Assembly (NCBI RefSeq): GCF_028527925.1
Contig: NZ_JAPESW010000004.1
Coordinates: 86,187-150,186, forward strand
DNA from: Cellulomonas fimi
Lineage (GTDB): Bacteria > Actinomycetota > Actinomycetes > Actinomycetales > Cellulomonadaceae
Direction of reading: 5' to 3'
DNA length: 64,000 nucleotides
The notes beneath the pieces were generated by a model. That model was given only the letters and a program-made list of their open reading frames with translations. It was not told where the DNA came from and did no database searches. The stretch's first letter is position 1. The number at the start of each line of letters is the position of its first letter. A program made the position numbers and the translations under genes. Of this stretch, positions 55,737 to 64,000 are shown one piece after another.

Positions 55737-56135
55737 CTAGGGCCGCGTCGACCACCGGACGGCGGGTGGGCGCAGACGGGCCGCCCGCGGGAGGCCGGCG
55801 TCGTCGGTCAGGTCGACGTCGGCGACCACGACGCCGGTCGTCGCGGGGAGGTCGGCGAGCATGAGCTTCGCGCGCCGGAACATCGCGAAGTCGTCGCCCG
55901 ACCCCTGTCCCCACGTGAGGTAGACGAACCGCTCACCGCGACGCCCCTGCACGGCCGGTCCGCGCACGTCCTGGCCGTCGTCGACGACCTCGAGCTCGAC
56001 GCGCCACTCGGGGTCGGCCGCGTCGGCCGGGACGAGCCCGGCGGGTGCGCGCCCCACCTGCACGCCGACGTGCACGTCGGTGAACCCGCCGCAGGTGCGG
56101 CCCGGGAGGTCGTGCCCACGGATGCGCAGCTCCAC
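55737..56135 (-). CDS. DUF5990 family protein
   Basis: A 132-residue protein beginning ELRIRGHDLPGRTCGG and containing VYLTWGQGSGDDFAMFRRAK, which matches the DUF5990 family of actinobacteria. It is cytoplasmic and of unknown function. The start is GTG at 56135, because the family begins there; the frame reads on upstream without support. It is divergent from the ABC transporter operon. Confidence 0.8.
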   Translation of the reverse strand: MELRIRGHDLPGRTCGGFTDVHVGVQVGRAPAGLVPADAADPEWRVELEVVDDGQDVRGPAVQGRRGERFVYLTWGQGSGDDFAMFRRAKLMLADLPATTGVVVADVDLTDDAGLPRAARLRPPAVRWSTRP

Positions 56136-56237
56136 ACGACGACGGTACGCCCGTGCCACGGAGCGCGTTCGCCCCGATGTGAGCGTGAACACGCCTAGTC
56201 TGCGCGGTGGACGTTCGTGCGACGGAGGGAGCGGTCG

Positions 56238-57149
56238 GTGTCCGAGAGCACGCTCGAGGCGCTGGGCGGCCGCGCTCCGCGCCCGGCGCAGTACGGGCAC
56301 GACGCGCTCGTCGTGTGCGACAACCTCGTGCGCATCTACCAGTCGGGCAGCGTCGAGGTGCAGGCGCTGCAGGGGCTGGACCTGCTCGTGCACGAGGGCG
56401 AGATGGTCGCGGTCGTGGGGGCGAGCGGGTCGGGCAAGTCGACGTTGCTCGGCGTCCTGTCCGGGATGGACGCGCCGACCGCGGGCCGCGTGCGGGTCGG
56501 CCGCTGGGACCTCATGGCGATGCCCGCGCGTGACCGCGTCGTCTACCGGCGGCACATGGTCGGGTTCGTGTGGCAGCAGACGTCGCGCAACCTGCTCCCC
56601 TACCTGACCGCGCGGCAGAACGTGGCGCTGCCGATCACGACGGTCCCCCGCCGGCAGCGGCGGAGGCGCGCGGAGGAGCTGCTCGAGCTCGTGGGCGTCG
56701 GCCACGTCGCCGACCGGCAGCCGCAGGAGATGTCGGGCGGTGAGCAGCAGCGCGTGGCCATCGCGACGGCCCTGGCCAACGCGCCGCAGCTCCTGCTCGC
56801 CGACGAACCGACGGGTGAGCTCGACACGACCACGACGCAGGAGGTCTTCGAGACGCTGCGCACCGTGAACCGCGAGGCCGGCACGACCGTCGTCGTCGTG
56901 ACGCACGACCCCGCCGTGAGCGCGCTCGTCGAGCGGACCGTCGCGATCCGTGACGGGCGCACCAGCAGCGAGGTGCTGCGCCGGGAGACCGACGGCGACG
57001 TCGTGCACGAGGAGTACGCGGTGATGGACCGGGCCGGCCGGCTGCAGGTGCCTCGCGAGTACCGCGAGGCGCTCGCCCTCACGAGCCGTGTGCGCCTCGT
57101 GCTCGAGGCCGACCACCTGGCCGTCTGGCGCGACGGCGGTGCCCGGTGA
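56238..57149 (+). CDS. ABC transporter ATPase (MacB/LolD-like), first of two
   Basis: A 303-residue ATP-binding subunit. Walker A GASGSGKST, signature MSGGEQQRVAIA, Walker B LLLADEPTGELD, and a switch His in VVVTHDP. The C-terminal 60 residues form an extra domain (REYREALALTSRVRLVLE). The GTG at 56238 follows GGAGGG; upstream ATG-like starts lack a site. It overlaps the second ATPase gene (GTGA). It powers an FtsX-type exporter together with the next genes. Confidence 0.9.
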   Translation: MSESTLEALGGRAPRPAQYGHDALVVCDNLVRIYQSGSVEVQALQGLDLLVHEGEMVAVVGASGSGKSTLLGVLSGMDAPTAGRVRVGRWDLMAMPARDRVVYRRHMVGFVWQQTSRNLLPYLTARQNVALPITTVPRRQRRRRAEELLELVGVGHVADRQPQEMSGGEQQRVAIATALANAPQLLLADEPTGELDTTTTQEVFETLRTVNREAGTTVVVVTHDPAVSALVERTVAIRDGRTSSEVLRRETDGDVVHEEYAVMDRAGRLQVPREYREALALTSRVRLVLEADHLAVWRDGGAR

Positions 57150-57847
57150 GCCCCACCCCCGGCGCTGCGGTGCAGGTCCGCGGCGTGCACCGCACGTTCG
57201 GCAGCGGGCGGTCCGCGGTGCACGCGCTGCGCGGCGTCGACCTCGACGTCGCCCCCGGCGAGCTCGTCGCGCTCGTCGGACGCTCGGGATCGGGCAAGAC
57301 GACGCTGCTCAACCTCGTCGGCGGTCTCGACCGCCCGGACGAGGGAACCGTGCACGTCGACGGCGTCGACGTCGCGTCCCTCGACGACGACGGGCAGGCC
57401 ACGCTCCGACGCGACCGCGTCGCCTTCGTCTTCCAGACGTTCGGGCTCATGCCCGCCCTCACGGCCGCGGAGAACGTCGGCGTGCCGCTGAGGCTGCACG
57501 AGGCGCCCGTCGACGTGCGCGAACGTCGCGTCGAGATGCTGCTCGAGCTCGTCGGCCTCGCCGAGCACGCCGAGCAGCGCCCCGACGAGCTGTCCGGCGG
57601 CCAGCAGCAGCGCGTCGCGATCGCCCGCGCCCTCGCGTCGTCCCCGCGGCTCCTCGTCGCCGACGAACCGACCGGGCAGCTCGACAGCGAGACCGGCCTC
57701 GCCGTCATGGCGCTGATCCGCGGCGTCGTCGAGGCCGAGGGGATGACCGCGATCGTCTCGACGCACGACCCCGTGATGATCGCGCTCGCGGACCGCGCGC
57801 TGCACCTCGTCGACGGCCGGGTGGTCGAGGCGGTCGCGCGTGGGTGA
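57146..57847 (+). CDS. ABC transporter ATPase (LolD-like), second of two
   Basis: A 233-residue ATPase with Walker A GRSGSGKTT, signature LSGGQQQRVAIA, Walker B LLVADEPTGQLD and the His switch in VSTHDP. It is shorter than the first ATPase and lacks its C-terminal extension. It overlaps the following permease gene. Two different ATPases with two permeases suggest a heteromeric transporter of the MacB superfamily; the substrate is unknown. Confidence 0.92.
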   Translation: MSPTPGAAVQVRGVHRTFGSGRSAVHALRGVDLDVAPGELVALVGRSGSGKTTLLNLVGGLDRPDEGTVHVDGVDVASLDDDGQATLRRDRVAFVFQTFGLMPALTAAENVGVPLRLHEAPVDVRERRVEMLLELVGLAEHAEQRPDELSGGQQQRVAIARALASSPRLLVADEPTGQLDSETGLAVMALIRGVVEAEGMTAIVSTHDPVMIALADRALHLVDGRVVEAVARG

Positions 57848-60800
57848 GCACGTCTGGCGACGCGGCCGCGCGCAGGTGGGCGTGCTCGCGGCCGTGCTCG
57901 CCGTCATGGTCGCCGGGTCGGCGCTGGTCGGCGTGTGCGTGCTGCTCACGACCGCGGCGCCGCAGCGGGCGCTGCAGCTCGCGATGTCCGACGCGCCCGC
58001 CGCCGACGTGGAGGTCGCCGTGGCGCTGGGATTCCCCGAGGACGCCGACGACCCCGACGTGGACCCGCTCGTCGCCGCGACCGCCCGCGACGCGTCGGAC
58101 GCCCTCGCGACGGCGACCGCGCTGCTCACGACACCGTTCGGCGACCTCCCGACGACGCGGACCACGTGGGCGTCCAGCGTCGTGCAGTATCTGCCGGCCG
58201 ACTCAGGACCCGTCCGGCTGGGCTACCTCGCCGAGCTCGACGACCCGGACGCCCGCGGGACCGTGGTCGCGGGCCGGTGGCCCGCCGCACGCGGCGAGGC
58301 CGCGCTCCCCGTGGCGGCCGCCACCGCCCTCGGCCTCGACGTCGGCAGCACGACGGCGCTCGCCGCCGAGGCGGGCGGGAACGGGGTCGCCCTGACCGTC
58401 GTCGGGACCTTCGCACCCCGGCCCGGCGCGTCCTGGCAGGAGGACCCGCTGCGCGGCGCGGGCGTCAGCCCCGACTTCCGTGGTCACCTCGCGGCCTACG
58501 GACCCTTCGTCGTCCCACCCGCAGGCGTCGCCGACAGCGGCATCCCGCTGCGCCGGGTCACCCTGACCGTGCAGCCGGACCTCAGCCGCGCCGACGCGCA
58601 CGACCTCGTCCGTGCCGGTGACGGCGTCGACGCGGTGCCGGGCGAGCTCGAGACCGCGCTGGAGCAGCACGCGCAGAACATCGTCGTCGACCGCCCGTAC
58701 GCGCGCACCTTCGGCACCGCTCGTGAGCAGGGTCGCGTCACGGGCTCCGGCGTGCTCGCCGTCGCGCTGCTCGGCGGCGCGCTCGCCGCGACGACCGTGA
58801 CACTCGCCGCACGCCTCGTCGCCGGTCGCCGCGCGCCTGAGGCCGCGCTCCTCGCCGCGCGTGGCATGGGCCGCCGACGGCTGGTCGCGCAGGCCGCGGC
58901 CGAGGCTGCCGCGCTCGCGGTGCTCGCCGTCGTCCCCGCGGCCGGCCTCGCGCTCGCCCTGTACCGCGCGCTCGCGGACGCGGTCGGTCTCGGGCCTGCA
59001 CCCGTGCCGCCGGGCGGCCTGGCGACGCTCGTGGTGAGCGTCGCTGCGGTGACGCTCGTCCTCGGCGGCCTGCTCGTGCTGCCCTGGCTGCGCACGTCGT
59101 CGCCGCGCGGCCGTGACGACCGGGTCGGCGTGGTCGCCCGGTCCGGCGCCGACCTGCTGCTGCTCGCGCTCGCCGCCCTCGCGTTCCTCCAGCTCCGCGC
59201 GCACCGTGTCGCGACCGGCACCGTGGTCGACCCCGTGCTGGTCGCGTCGCCGGTGGTCTGCCTGATCGCCGGGGCGGCGCTCCTGCTGCGCCCGCTCGCG
59301 CTCCTCGCGCGTCGGGTCGACGCGCGCGCCGGTTCGGCCCGCACGCTCACGCTGCCGCTCGCCGCCTGGGGAGTCGCGCGTCGCCGCCAGGGTGCCGCTG
59401 CGGCGTTCCTCCTGGTGCTCGCCACGGCGTGCGCGACGTTCGGCGTCGGGTTCGCCGCGACGTGGACGCAGTCGCAGCGCGACCAGGCCGCGGCGCTCGT
59501 CGGGACGGACCTGTCCGTCCCTGCCCCCGGCGACGTCCTCGGCTCGGGAGCGGCCGTGCGCGACACGACCGGTGGGCGCATCAGCCCCGCGACGACGCGC
59601 CCGACCGTGCTCGGCTCGCGTGCGAACAGCGGCGACGAAGCCGTGCAGCTCGTCGCGGTCGACACGCGGGACGCCGACGGCCTGCTGCGCGGCCGCCTCC
59701 CGTCGGGCGGCTGGGGCGACGCGACGGCCGGGCTGGCGCCGGACCGCGCGGCCGTCGGCGCGCAGCTCACGGGCGGGCGGACGGACGTCGTCGTGGCGGG
59801 ACGGGTCGACGGCGACGACGTCCCGGTCGAGGCCGTGCTGAGCCTCGTCGTCGAGGACGCCGACGGCGCCCGGGCCGCGGTCCCCGTCGGGACCGTGCTG
59901 CTCGACGGCACCGCGACGACGACCACCGTCGACGTCCCGGGCGACGTCCGCGTCGTCGCGGTCGACGCGCGCCTCTCGGCCGTCGGCAGCGACCCCGACC
60001 GGCGGGGCTCACCCCGGTTCACGATCGACGTGACCCTGCCCGGCGCGACGTCCGCACCCGGCGGCTCGTGGTGGCCCGCCACGCCGCCGCGCGACGACTT
60101 CGGCGTCCTCACCCTCACCGACGTCACCGCCGACACCGGGCCGGACGGCGTGCACCTGACCGTCACGGGCAGCCTCGACCTGCCCGGCCTGTACTGGACC
60201 GAGGGCGCGCTGACCGCGCTCGCGTTCGAGCCGGTCGAGGAGGTGCCGGTCGTGCTGTCGGCACCCCTCGCCGCGGACCTCGGGATCGACGTCGGCGACG
60301 GCGTGCAGGTGTCGCTCGGCCTCACGCGCGTCGAGGCCGTCGTGCAGCGCGTGACCCCCTACGTGCCGTCGCAGCCGCGCGGGCCCGCGCTGCTCGCCGA
60401 CGTCGACGCGCTGTCCCGCGCCGCCCTCAGCCTGGGCGACCTCGCGCCGCTCACCGACGCGTGGTGGGTGGGCGGTGACGTCCCCGCCGACGCGGCCGCG
60501 ACGCTGGCCGGCCTCGGCACGACGCCGGTCGTCGACCGCGCCGCCGTGGTGCGCGACGCCGTCGACGGACCCCTGCGGGCCGCGCAGCGCGCCGCCGCGG
60601 CGCTGCTGGTGGTCGCTGCCGTCGTGCTCGCGCTCGCGGGGACCGCGCTGCACGCGACGGCCGCGCTCGAGGCGCGTGAGCTCGACGTCGCGCGGCTGCG
60701 TGGGTTGGGTGCGTCCCGCCGCACGGTGCTCGCGTCGGTGCTCGCCGAGCAGGGCTTCGTCGTCGCGGCGCCGCTGCTGCTCGGCGCGCTCCTGGGCCTG

Positions 60801-61010
60801 CTCGCGTGCTGGGCGGTCGGGCCGCTGCTCGCGGTGTCGCCCGAGGGCCTCGTCCCGGTCCCCGCGGCCGTCCCGCGGTGGCCGTGGTCGGCGCAGGCGG
60901 CCGCAGTCGTCGTCCTGCTGCTCGGGTGCGCCGCCGTCGTCCTGCCGCTCGCGTCGCGGGTCGTGCGCCGCTCGACGATCGCGCGCCTGCGGATGGACTC
61001 GCTCGCATGA
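57840..61010 (+). CDS. FtsX-like permease, 1056 residues
   Basis: A membrane protein of the FtsX/MacB-permease superfamily: an N-terminal helix (about 12-33), a large extracytoplasmic part, and helices in the middle (about 300-500) and at the end (about 915-1045). The C-terminal helices contain the FtsX-type RLRGLGASRRTVLASVLAE. It starts with a GTG overlapping the previous gene, and its stop overlaps the next ATG (ATGA). It is a long, duplicated form, as usual for such actinobacterial permeases. Confidence 0.88.
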   Translation: MGEHVWRRGRAQVGVLAAVLAVMVAGSALVGVCVLLTTAAPQRALQLAMSDAPAADVEVAVALGFPEDADDPDVDPLVAATARDASDALATATALLTTPFGDLPTTRTTWASSVVQYLPADSGPVRLGYLAELDDPDARGTVVAGRWPAARGEAALPVAAATALGLDVGSTTALAAEAGGNGVALTVVGTFAPRPGASWQEDPLRGAGVSPDFRGHLAAYGPFVVPPAGVADSGIPLRRVTLTVQPDLSRADAHDLVRAGDGVDAVPGELETALEQHAQNIVVDRPYARTFGTAREQGRVTGSGVLAVALLGGALAATTVTLAARLVAGRRAPEAALLAARGMGRRRLVAQAAAEAAALAVLAVVPAAGLALALYRALADAVGLGPAPVPPGGLATLVVSVAAVTLVLGGLLVLPWLRTSSPRGRDDRVGVVARSGADLLLLALAALAFLQLRAHRVATGTVVDPVLVASPVVCLIAGAALLLRPLALLARRVDARAGSARTLTLPLAAWGVARRRQGAAAAFLLVLATACATFGVGFAATWTQSQRDQAAALVGTDLSVPAPGDVLGSGAAVRDTTGGRISPATTRPTVLGSRANSGDEAVQLVAVDTRDADGLLRGRLPSGGWGDATAGLAPDRAAVGAQLTGGRTDVVVAGRVDGDDVPVEAVLSLVVEDADGARAAVPVGTVLLDGTATTTTVDVPGDVRVVAVDARLSAVGSDPDRRGSPRFTIDVTLPGATSAPGGSWWPATPPRDDFGVLTLTDVTADTGPDGVHLTVTGSLDLPGLYWTEGALTALAFEPVEEVPVVLSAPLAADLGIDVGDGVQVSLGLTRVEAVVQRVTPYVPSQPRGPALLADVDALSRAALSLGDLAPLTDAWWVGGDVPADAAATLAGLGTTPVVDRAAVVRDAVDGPLRAAQRAAAALLVVAAVVLALAGTALHATAALEARELDVARLRGLGASRRTVLASVLAEQGFVVAAPLLLGALLGLLACWAVGPLLAVSPEGLVPVPAAVPRWPWSAQAAAVVVLLLGCAAVVLPLASRVVRRSTIARLRMDSLA

Positions 61011-64000
61011 GCGCCGCGTGGCGCCGGGCCCGCGCCGACCTGTGGCCGCTGCTGGTCACCGCGGTCGTCGTCGCGCTCCTGGTCGCCGTGACCGACGCCG
61101 TCCCGCGGCTGCTGACGGCCCGGGCCGACACCGCGGTGCGCATCGCGGTCGCGTCGGCCGACCCGGCCGCGGACCTCGTGGTCGCCGCCCGGTACGGCGC
61201 GGGGACGTCCGACGCGACCGCGGGCGCGACGGACACGACGATCGGCGTCGACGACGTGGCCCGCACCCTGGACGCCGCGCTCCCCGCGGCCGTGGGCGCC
61301 GTCCTCGACCCGCCCGTCGCGTCCGCGTCGAGCACCGACCTGACGCTCAGCACCCCGGGACTCCCGACGGGCGGGCTGCTCCGCCTCGCCTACGTGTGGG
61401 CGGGGCAGGAGCCGACCGTCCGGTGGCGTGACGGCGTCGCGCCCGGCCGCCCGGGCCCCGACGGGGCCGTCCAGGTGGGCCTGTCCGCGGCGGTCGCGGA
61501 CACCCTCGGCGTGCGGGCCGGGGACTCGCTCGCGGCGACCACGGCCGACCGCACCACCGTCCCGCTGGTCGTCACGGGCGTGTACGACGCGCAGGACGTC
61601 GACGACCCGGCCTGGACGGCCCGCGCCGAGCTCCTGGGACCACGCGTCTACGGACGCGACGACGCGCGCACGACCGTCGTCGCGGGCCTGCTGACGGCTG
61701 CGGCCCTGCCCGCCGCGCGCGCCGCGCTCGAGCCCGACGGCGTGACGCGCACGTTCCGCCTCACGGTCGACCCCGGCGCGCTCGACCACGCCGGCGCCCG
61801 CGACCTGGTCCGGCAGGTCGCCGCCCTCGAGGCCGCCCCCGACGTGCTCACCGTCCCCGGGTCGGACGTGCGCGTGACGTCGCGCCTCGACCTGCTGCTC
61901 ACGCAGGTCGCTGGGCGCGTGGACGCCACCTGGTCGCAGGCGGTCGTCGTGCTCACCGGGCTCGCGGCCGGCGCCGCTCTGGTGCTGCTCGTCGCGGGCG
62001 ACCTTCTCGCGCGCCGTCGCGCGACCGCGCTGCGCACCGTCCGCGCACGGGGGACGTCGCTCGCGGGTGTCGCGGGGACCGCGGCCGCCGAGTCGGCGGT
62101 CGTCGTCGGCGCCGGCGTCGCGGTCGGGCTCGTGGTCGGCGCGCTCGTCGCGCCCGGTGCCGTGACCTGGCCGTGGGTCGCCGGCGTCGCCGCCGTCGGG
62201 GTGCTCGCCGCCACCGTGTGCGCGACCGTGACGGCGCGCCGCGTCGAGCCGCGTCGGGTGCCGACCGACCGGCACCGTCGACGCCTCGCGCAGCGCGTCC
62301 GCACCGTGCGGCGGGTGTCGCTCGAGGCCGCGCTGCTGATCGTCGCCGTCGGCGCGACGACCGCGCTCGTGCGCCGCGGTGCGGCGTCGCTGTCCGGTGC
62401 GGCCGACCTGCTGCTCGCCGCAGCGCCCGTCCTCGTCGCCGTGACCGGTGCGCTGCTGCTGTGGCGCGGGGTCCCGCCGCTCGTCGGCGCCGCGCTCGGC
62501 GCCGCGCGGCGGTCCCGCAAGGCCGGGCCGCTGCTCGCGATGGCCCGCGCACGGTCCACGGGCGCGGTCCTGCCGTTCGTCGCGCTCGTCGTCCTCACGA
62601 CCCTCGTCGCGCTCTGCGCCGCGCTCGTCGGCACCGCACGGGCCGGTCAGGAGGACGGCGCGTGGGACGCCGTCGGTGCCGACGTCGTCGTCCGCACGAC
62701 CGCCCCGGACCCCGCCGTCGAGCAGGTCGCCGAGACGCTGGCCGCGGCCGACGGTGTCGACGCGGTCGCCGTCGCCCGCGTGCAGGACGACGCGCAGCTC
62801 TTCGGCGTGCCCCGCGTGGGCACGGTGCGGGTCCTCGCGGTCGACCCGCTCCCCTACGCCGACCTGCTCGCCCGTACCCCGACCGGACCGGCACCCGCGC
62901 TCGCGACCCTCGCCGACGCCTCGGCCCTCGCACGGGCCGGGACGGGCGTGCGGCCGCTCCCCGCGCTCGTCGCCGCGCCGCTGCTCGACGCGGACGCCGC
63001 CCTGCGGTGGGGCGACGTCACGATCGACCTGGACCCCGTGGGGGCGGCCCCCGTCCTCCCGACTCCGCCGGGCGACGACGTCCCGACGGTCGTCGTCGAC
63101 CGTGCCACCCTCACCGCGGTCGCCGCGGCGCTCGCGGACGCGCGGGAGGCGCGGAGCGGGTCACGTCCCCCGGGGGCCGACAGCCGCGTGGCGGACGCCG
63201 ACACCGTGTGGGCCGTCGGACCGGGTGCGGCGACGGCGGCCCACGCGGCTGCGGCGGCCGCCGGGGCGCGCGACCTGTCCCGGGTGCAGTGGCTGGCCGA
63301 CCGGCGGTCCGACCCGCTCACGAGCGGGCTCGTCGGCCTGGTCCTGCTCGTCGCAATGGTCTGCGCGGCGCTGGCCGCGACGGTCGTCGTGCTCGACGCC
63401 GCCGCGTCCGCACCCGGCCGCGCCCGGTCGCTGGCGAGCGCACGCGTGCTGGGCCTGCGCGGGAGGGCCGCGGCGAGGGTCGCGGCGGGCGAGCTGCTCC
63501 CGCCGACGCTCGTGGGCGCCGTCGGCGGGGTCCTCCTCGGTGTGCTGCTGGTCGGCACGCTCGTCGGACCGCTCGCACTGCGGCTCGTCACCGGGCAGGC
63601 ACAGGACCCGGCGGTCGACCCCGCGTGGTGGGCGGTCGCGCCCGTCGTGCTGCTCGTGGCGACGGTCCTCGTCGTGGTGGCGGTCGAGTCGTCGACGCGG
63701 CGCCGCGTTCGCGGTCGTCGGGCTGCTGCGGGTGCGACGCGACGCCGTCCAGGGCTACCGCTGGTTCCGGCGCGCCGTCCTCGTGAGTTTGCTCGTCACG
63801 CAGTTCTTCCTGTTCCGGCTGTCCGAGTGGGACGCGAGCTGGGGGCTGCTCGTCGACCTCGCCGTGCTCGGCGTCGTGAGCGCGGAGCTCGAGGTCCTGC
63901 GCCGCAACCGCGAGCAGCAGGGCGCCTGAGCGGGCGCGACCTCCACGTGCGGCGCGGCGCGGGAGGTCGAGGTCGGGCGAGGTGGGCCGGGGGTCGGGCG
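61007..64000 (+). CDS. FtsX-like permease, second; end disrupted
   Basis: Starts with ATG overlapping the previous stop. Family-like sequence runs to about 63,700: an N-terminal helix, helices near 310-460 and 530-545, and a last helix ending VVLLVATVLVVVAVESSTRR. After that the same frame turns into Arg/Pro-rich text and stays open to the window end without a stop, while another frame carries a protein-like segment (63732-63929). The true end is thus lost through a frameshift, a deletion or a sequence error. Up to the break the protein is about 898 residues, a normal length for this group. Confidence 0.8.
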   Translation, partial: MSAAWRRARADLWPLLVTAVVVALLVAVTDAVPRLLTARADTAVRIAVASADPAADLVVAARYGAGTSDATAGATDTTIGVDDVARTLDAALPAAVGAVLDPPVASASSTDLTLSTPGLPTGGLLRLAYVWAGQEPTVRWRDGVAPGRPGPDGAVQVGLSAAVADTLGVRAGDSLAATTADRTTVPLVVTGVYDAQDVDDPAWTARAELLGPRVYGRDDARTTVVAGLLTAAALPAARAALEPDGVTRTFRLTVDPGALDHAGARDLVRQVAALEAAPDVLTVPGSDVRVTSRLDLLLTQVAGRVDATWSQAVVVLTGLAAGAALVLLVAGDLLARRRATALRTVRARGTSLAGVAGTAAAESAVVVGAGVAVGLVVGALVAPGAVTWPWVAGVAAVGVLAATVCATVTARRVEPRRVPTDRHRRRLAQRVRTVRRVSLEAALLIVAVGATTALVRRGAASLSGAADLLLAAAPVLVAVTGALLLWRGVPPLVGAALGAARRSRKAGPLLAMARARSTGAVLPFVALVVLTTLVALCAALVGTARAGQEDGAWDAVGADVVVRTTAPDPAVEQVAETLAAADGVDAVAVARVQDDAQLFGVPRVGTVRVLAVDPLPYADLLARTPTGPAPALATLADASALARAGTGVRPLPALVAAPLLDADAALRWGDVTIDLDPVGAAPVLPTPPGDDVPTVVVDRATLTAVAAALADAREARSGSRPPGADSRVADADTVWAVGPGAATAAHAAAAAAGARDLSRVQWLADRRSDPLTSGLVGLVLLVAMVCAALAATVVVLDAAASAPGRARSLASARVLGLRGRAAARVAAGELLPPTLVGAVGGVLLGVLLVGTLVGPLALRLVTGQAQDPAVDPAWWAVAPVVLLVATVLVVVAVESSTRRRVRGRRAAAGATRRRPGLPLVPARRPREFARHAVLPVPAVRVGRELGAARRPRRARRRERGARGPAPQPRAAGRLSGRDLHVRRGAGGRGRARWAGGRA
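63732..63929 (+). pseudogene. C-terminal fragment of a small membrane protein
   Basis: In a different frame from the permease, 65 residues from a GTG at 63732: FRRAVLVSLLVTQFFLFRLS, then LLVDLAVLGVVSAELEVLRR, two hydrophobic segments, ending at TGA 63929. The preceding FAVVGLLRV in the same frame looks like part of the same protein but has no start codon nearby. It seems to be the tail of a downstream gene joined to the permease end by deletion, or a separate short gene. Confidence 0.45.

Noticed and set aside
1..64000. CRISPR arrays, rRNA genes, complete tRNA genes, insertion sequences
   Set aside because: No regular short repeats, rRNA sequence, full cloverleaf or transposase was seen.

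Overview
The window is very GC-rich actinobacterial DNA with many GTG starts and tight ATGA/GTGA gene overlaps. The gene families (DUF5990, NlpC/P60, DUF305, paired ABC/FtsX modules) suggest a member of the Micrococcales close to Cellulomonadaceae. This placement is inferred from gene content and is not proven.

Region 1 (about 1 to 34,580) reads as the right-hand part of an integrated conjugative or mobilizable island. It opens with a MobF (TrwC/TraI) relaxase that runs off the left edge, with a candidate oriT hairpin upstream. Next comes a two-gene CBASS anti-phage operon: an HNH-SAVED effector (Cap5) and a CD-NTase with an AGS-C sensor domain, followed by a convergent membrane protein. From 7.3 to 29.9 kb lies a large copper and redox block. 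It holds a thioredoxin-like ferredoxin, EtfBA, a PaaK-like adenylating enzyme, beta-propeller and BNR lipoproteins, an NlpC/P60 hydrolase, a DUF305 protein, a 40-residue cysteine-pair peptide, and a glutaredoxin/CcdA/TlpA-like operon. It also holds an OmpR-type two-component system, a D,D-carboxypeptidase, two copper P-type ATPases with CopZ, small membrane proteins, a Met/His-rich protein, a polyferredoxin and a ferredoxin-NADP reductase. A 17-bp tandem operator (consensus TSAAGRTTCGMTSAAGK, half-sites 11 bp apart) recurs eight times at transcription-unit starts across this block, next to the two-component system, and appears to tie it into one regulon. From 30 to 34.2 kb are poorly characterised cargo genes. 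The island ends at a 35-nt 3' fragment of a tRNA-Pro gene (34,544-34,578) followed at once by a strong terminator, as expected for the distal attachment site.

Region 2 (34.6 to 46.5 kb) holds a secreted metallopeptidase-like lipoprotein, a small secreted protein, a NarX/NarL-type two-component system, two copies of a ~205-bp direct repeat, a 1084-residue protein with an LQRxxGNRAV motif and HExxH site (similar to cargo of extracellular contractile injection systems), and a GT4 glycosyltransferase.

Region 3 (46.5 to 64 kb) is more ordinary chromosome: a glycogen-debranching-type glycosidase, a dnaK-grpE-dnaJ cluster whose dnaJ has an abnormal C-terminus, an SDR oxidoreductase, exported proteins, a DUF5990 protein, and an operon of two ABC ATPases plus two FtsX-like permeases. 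The last permease has lost its normal end.
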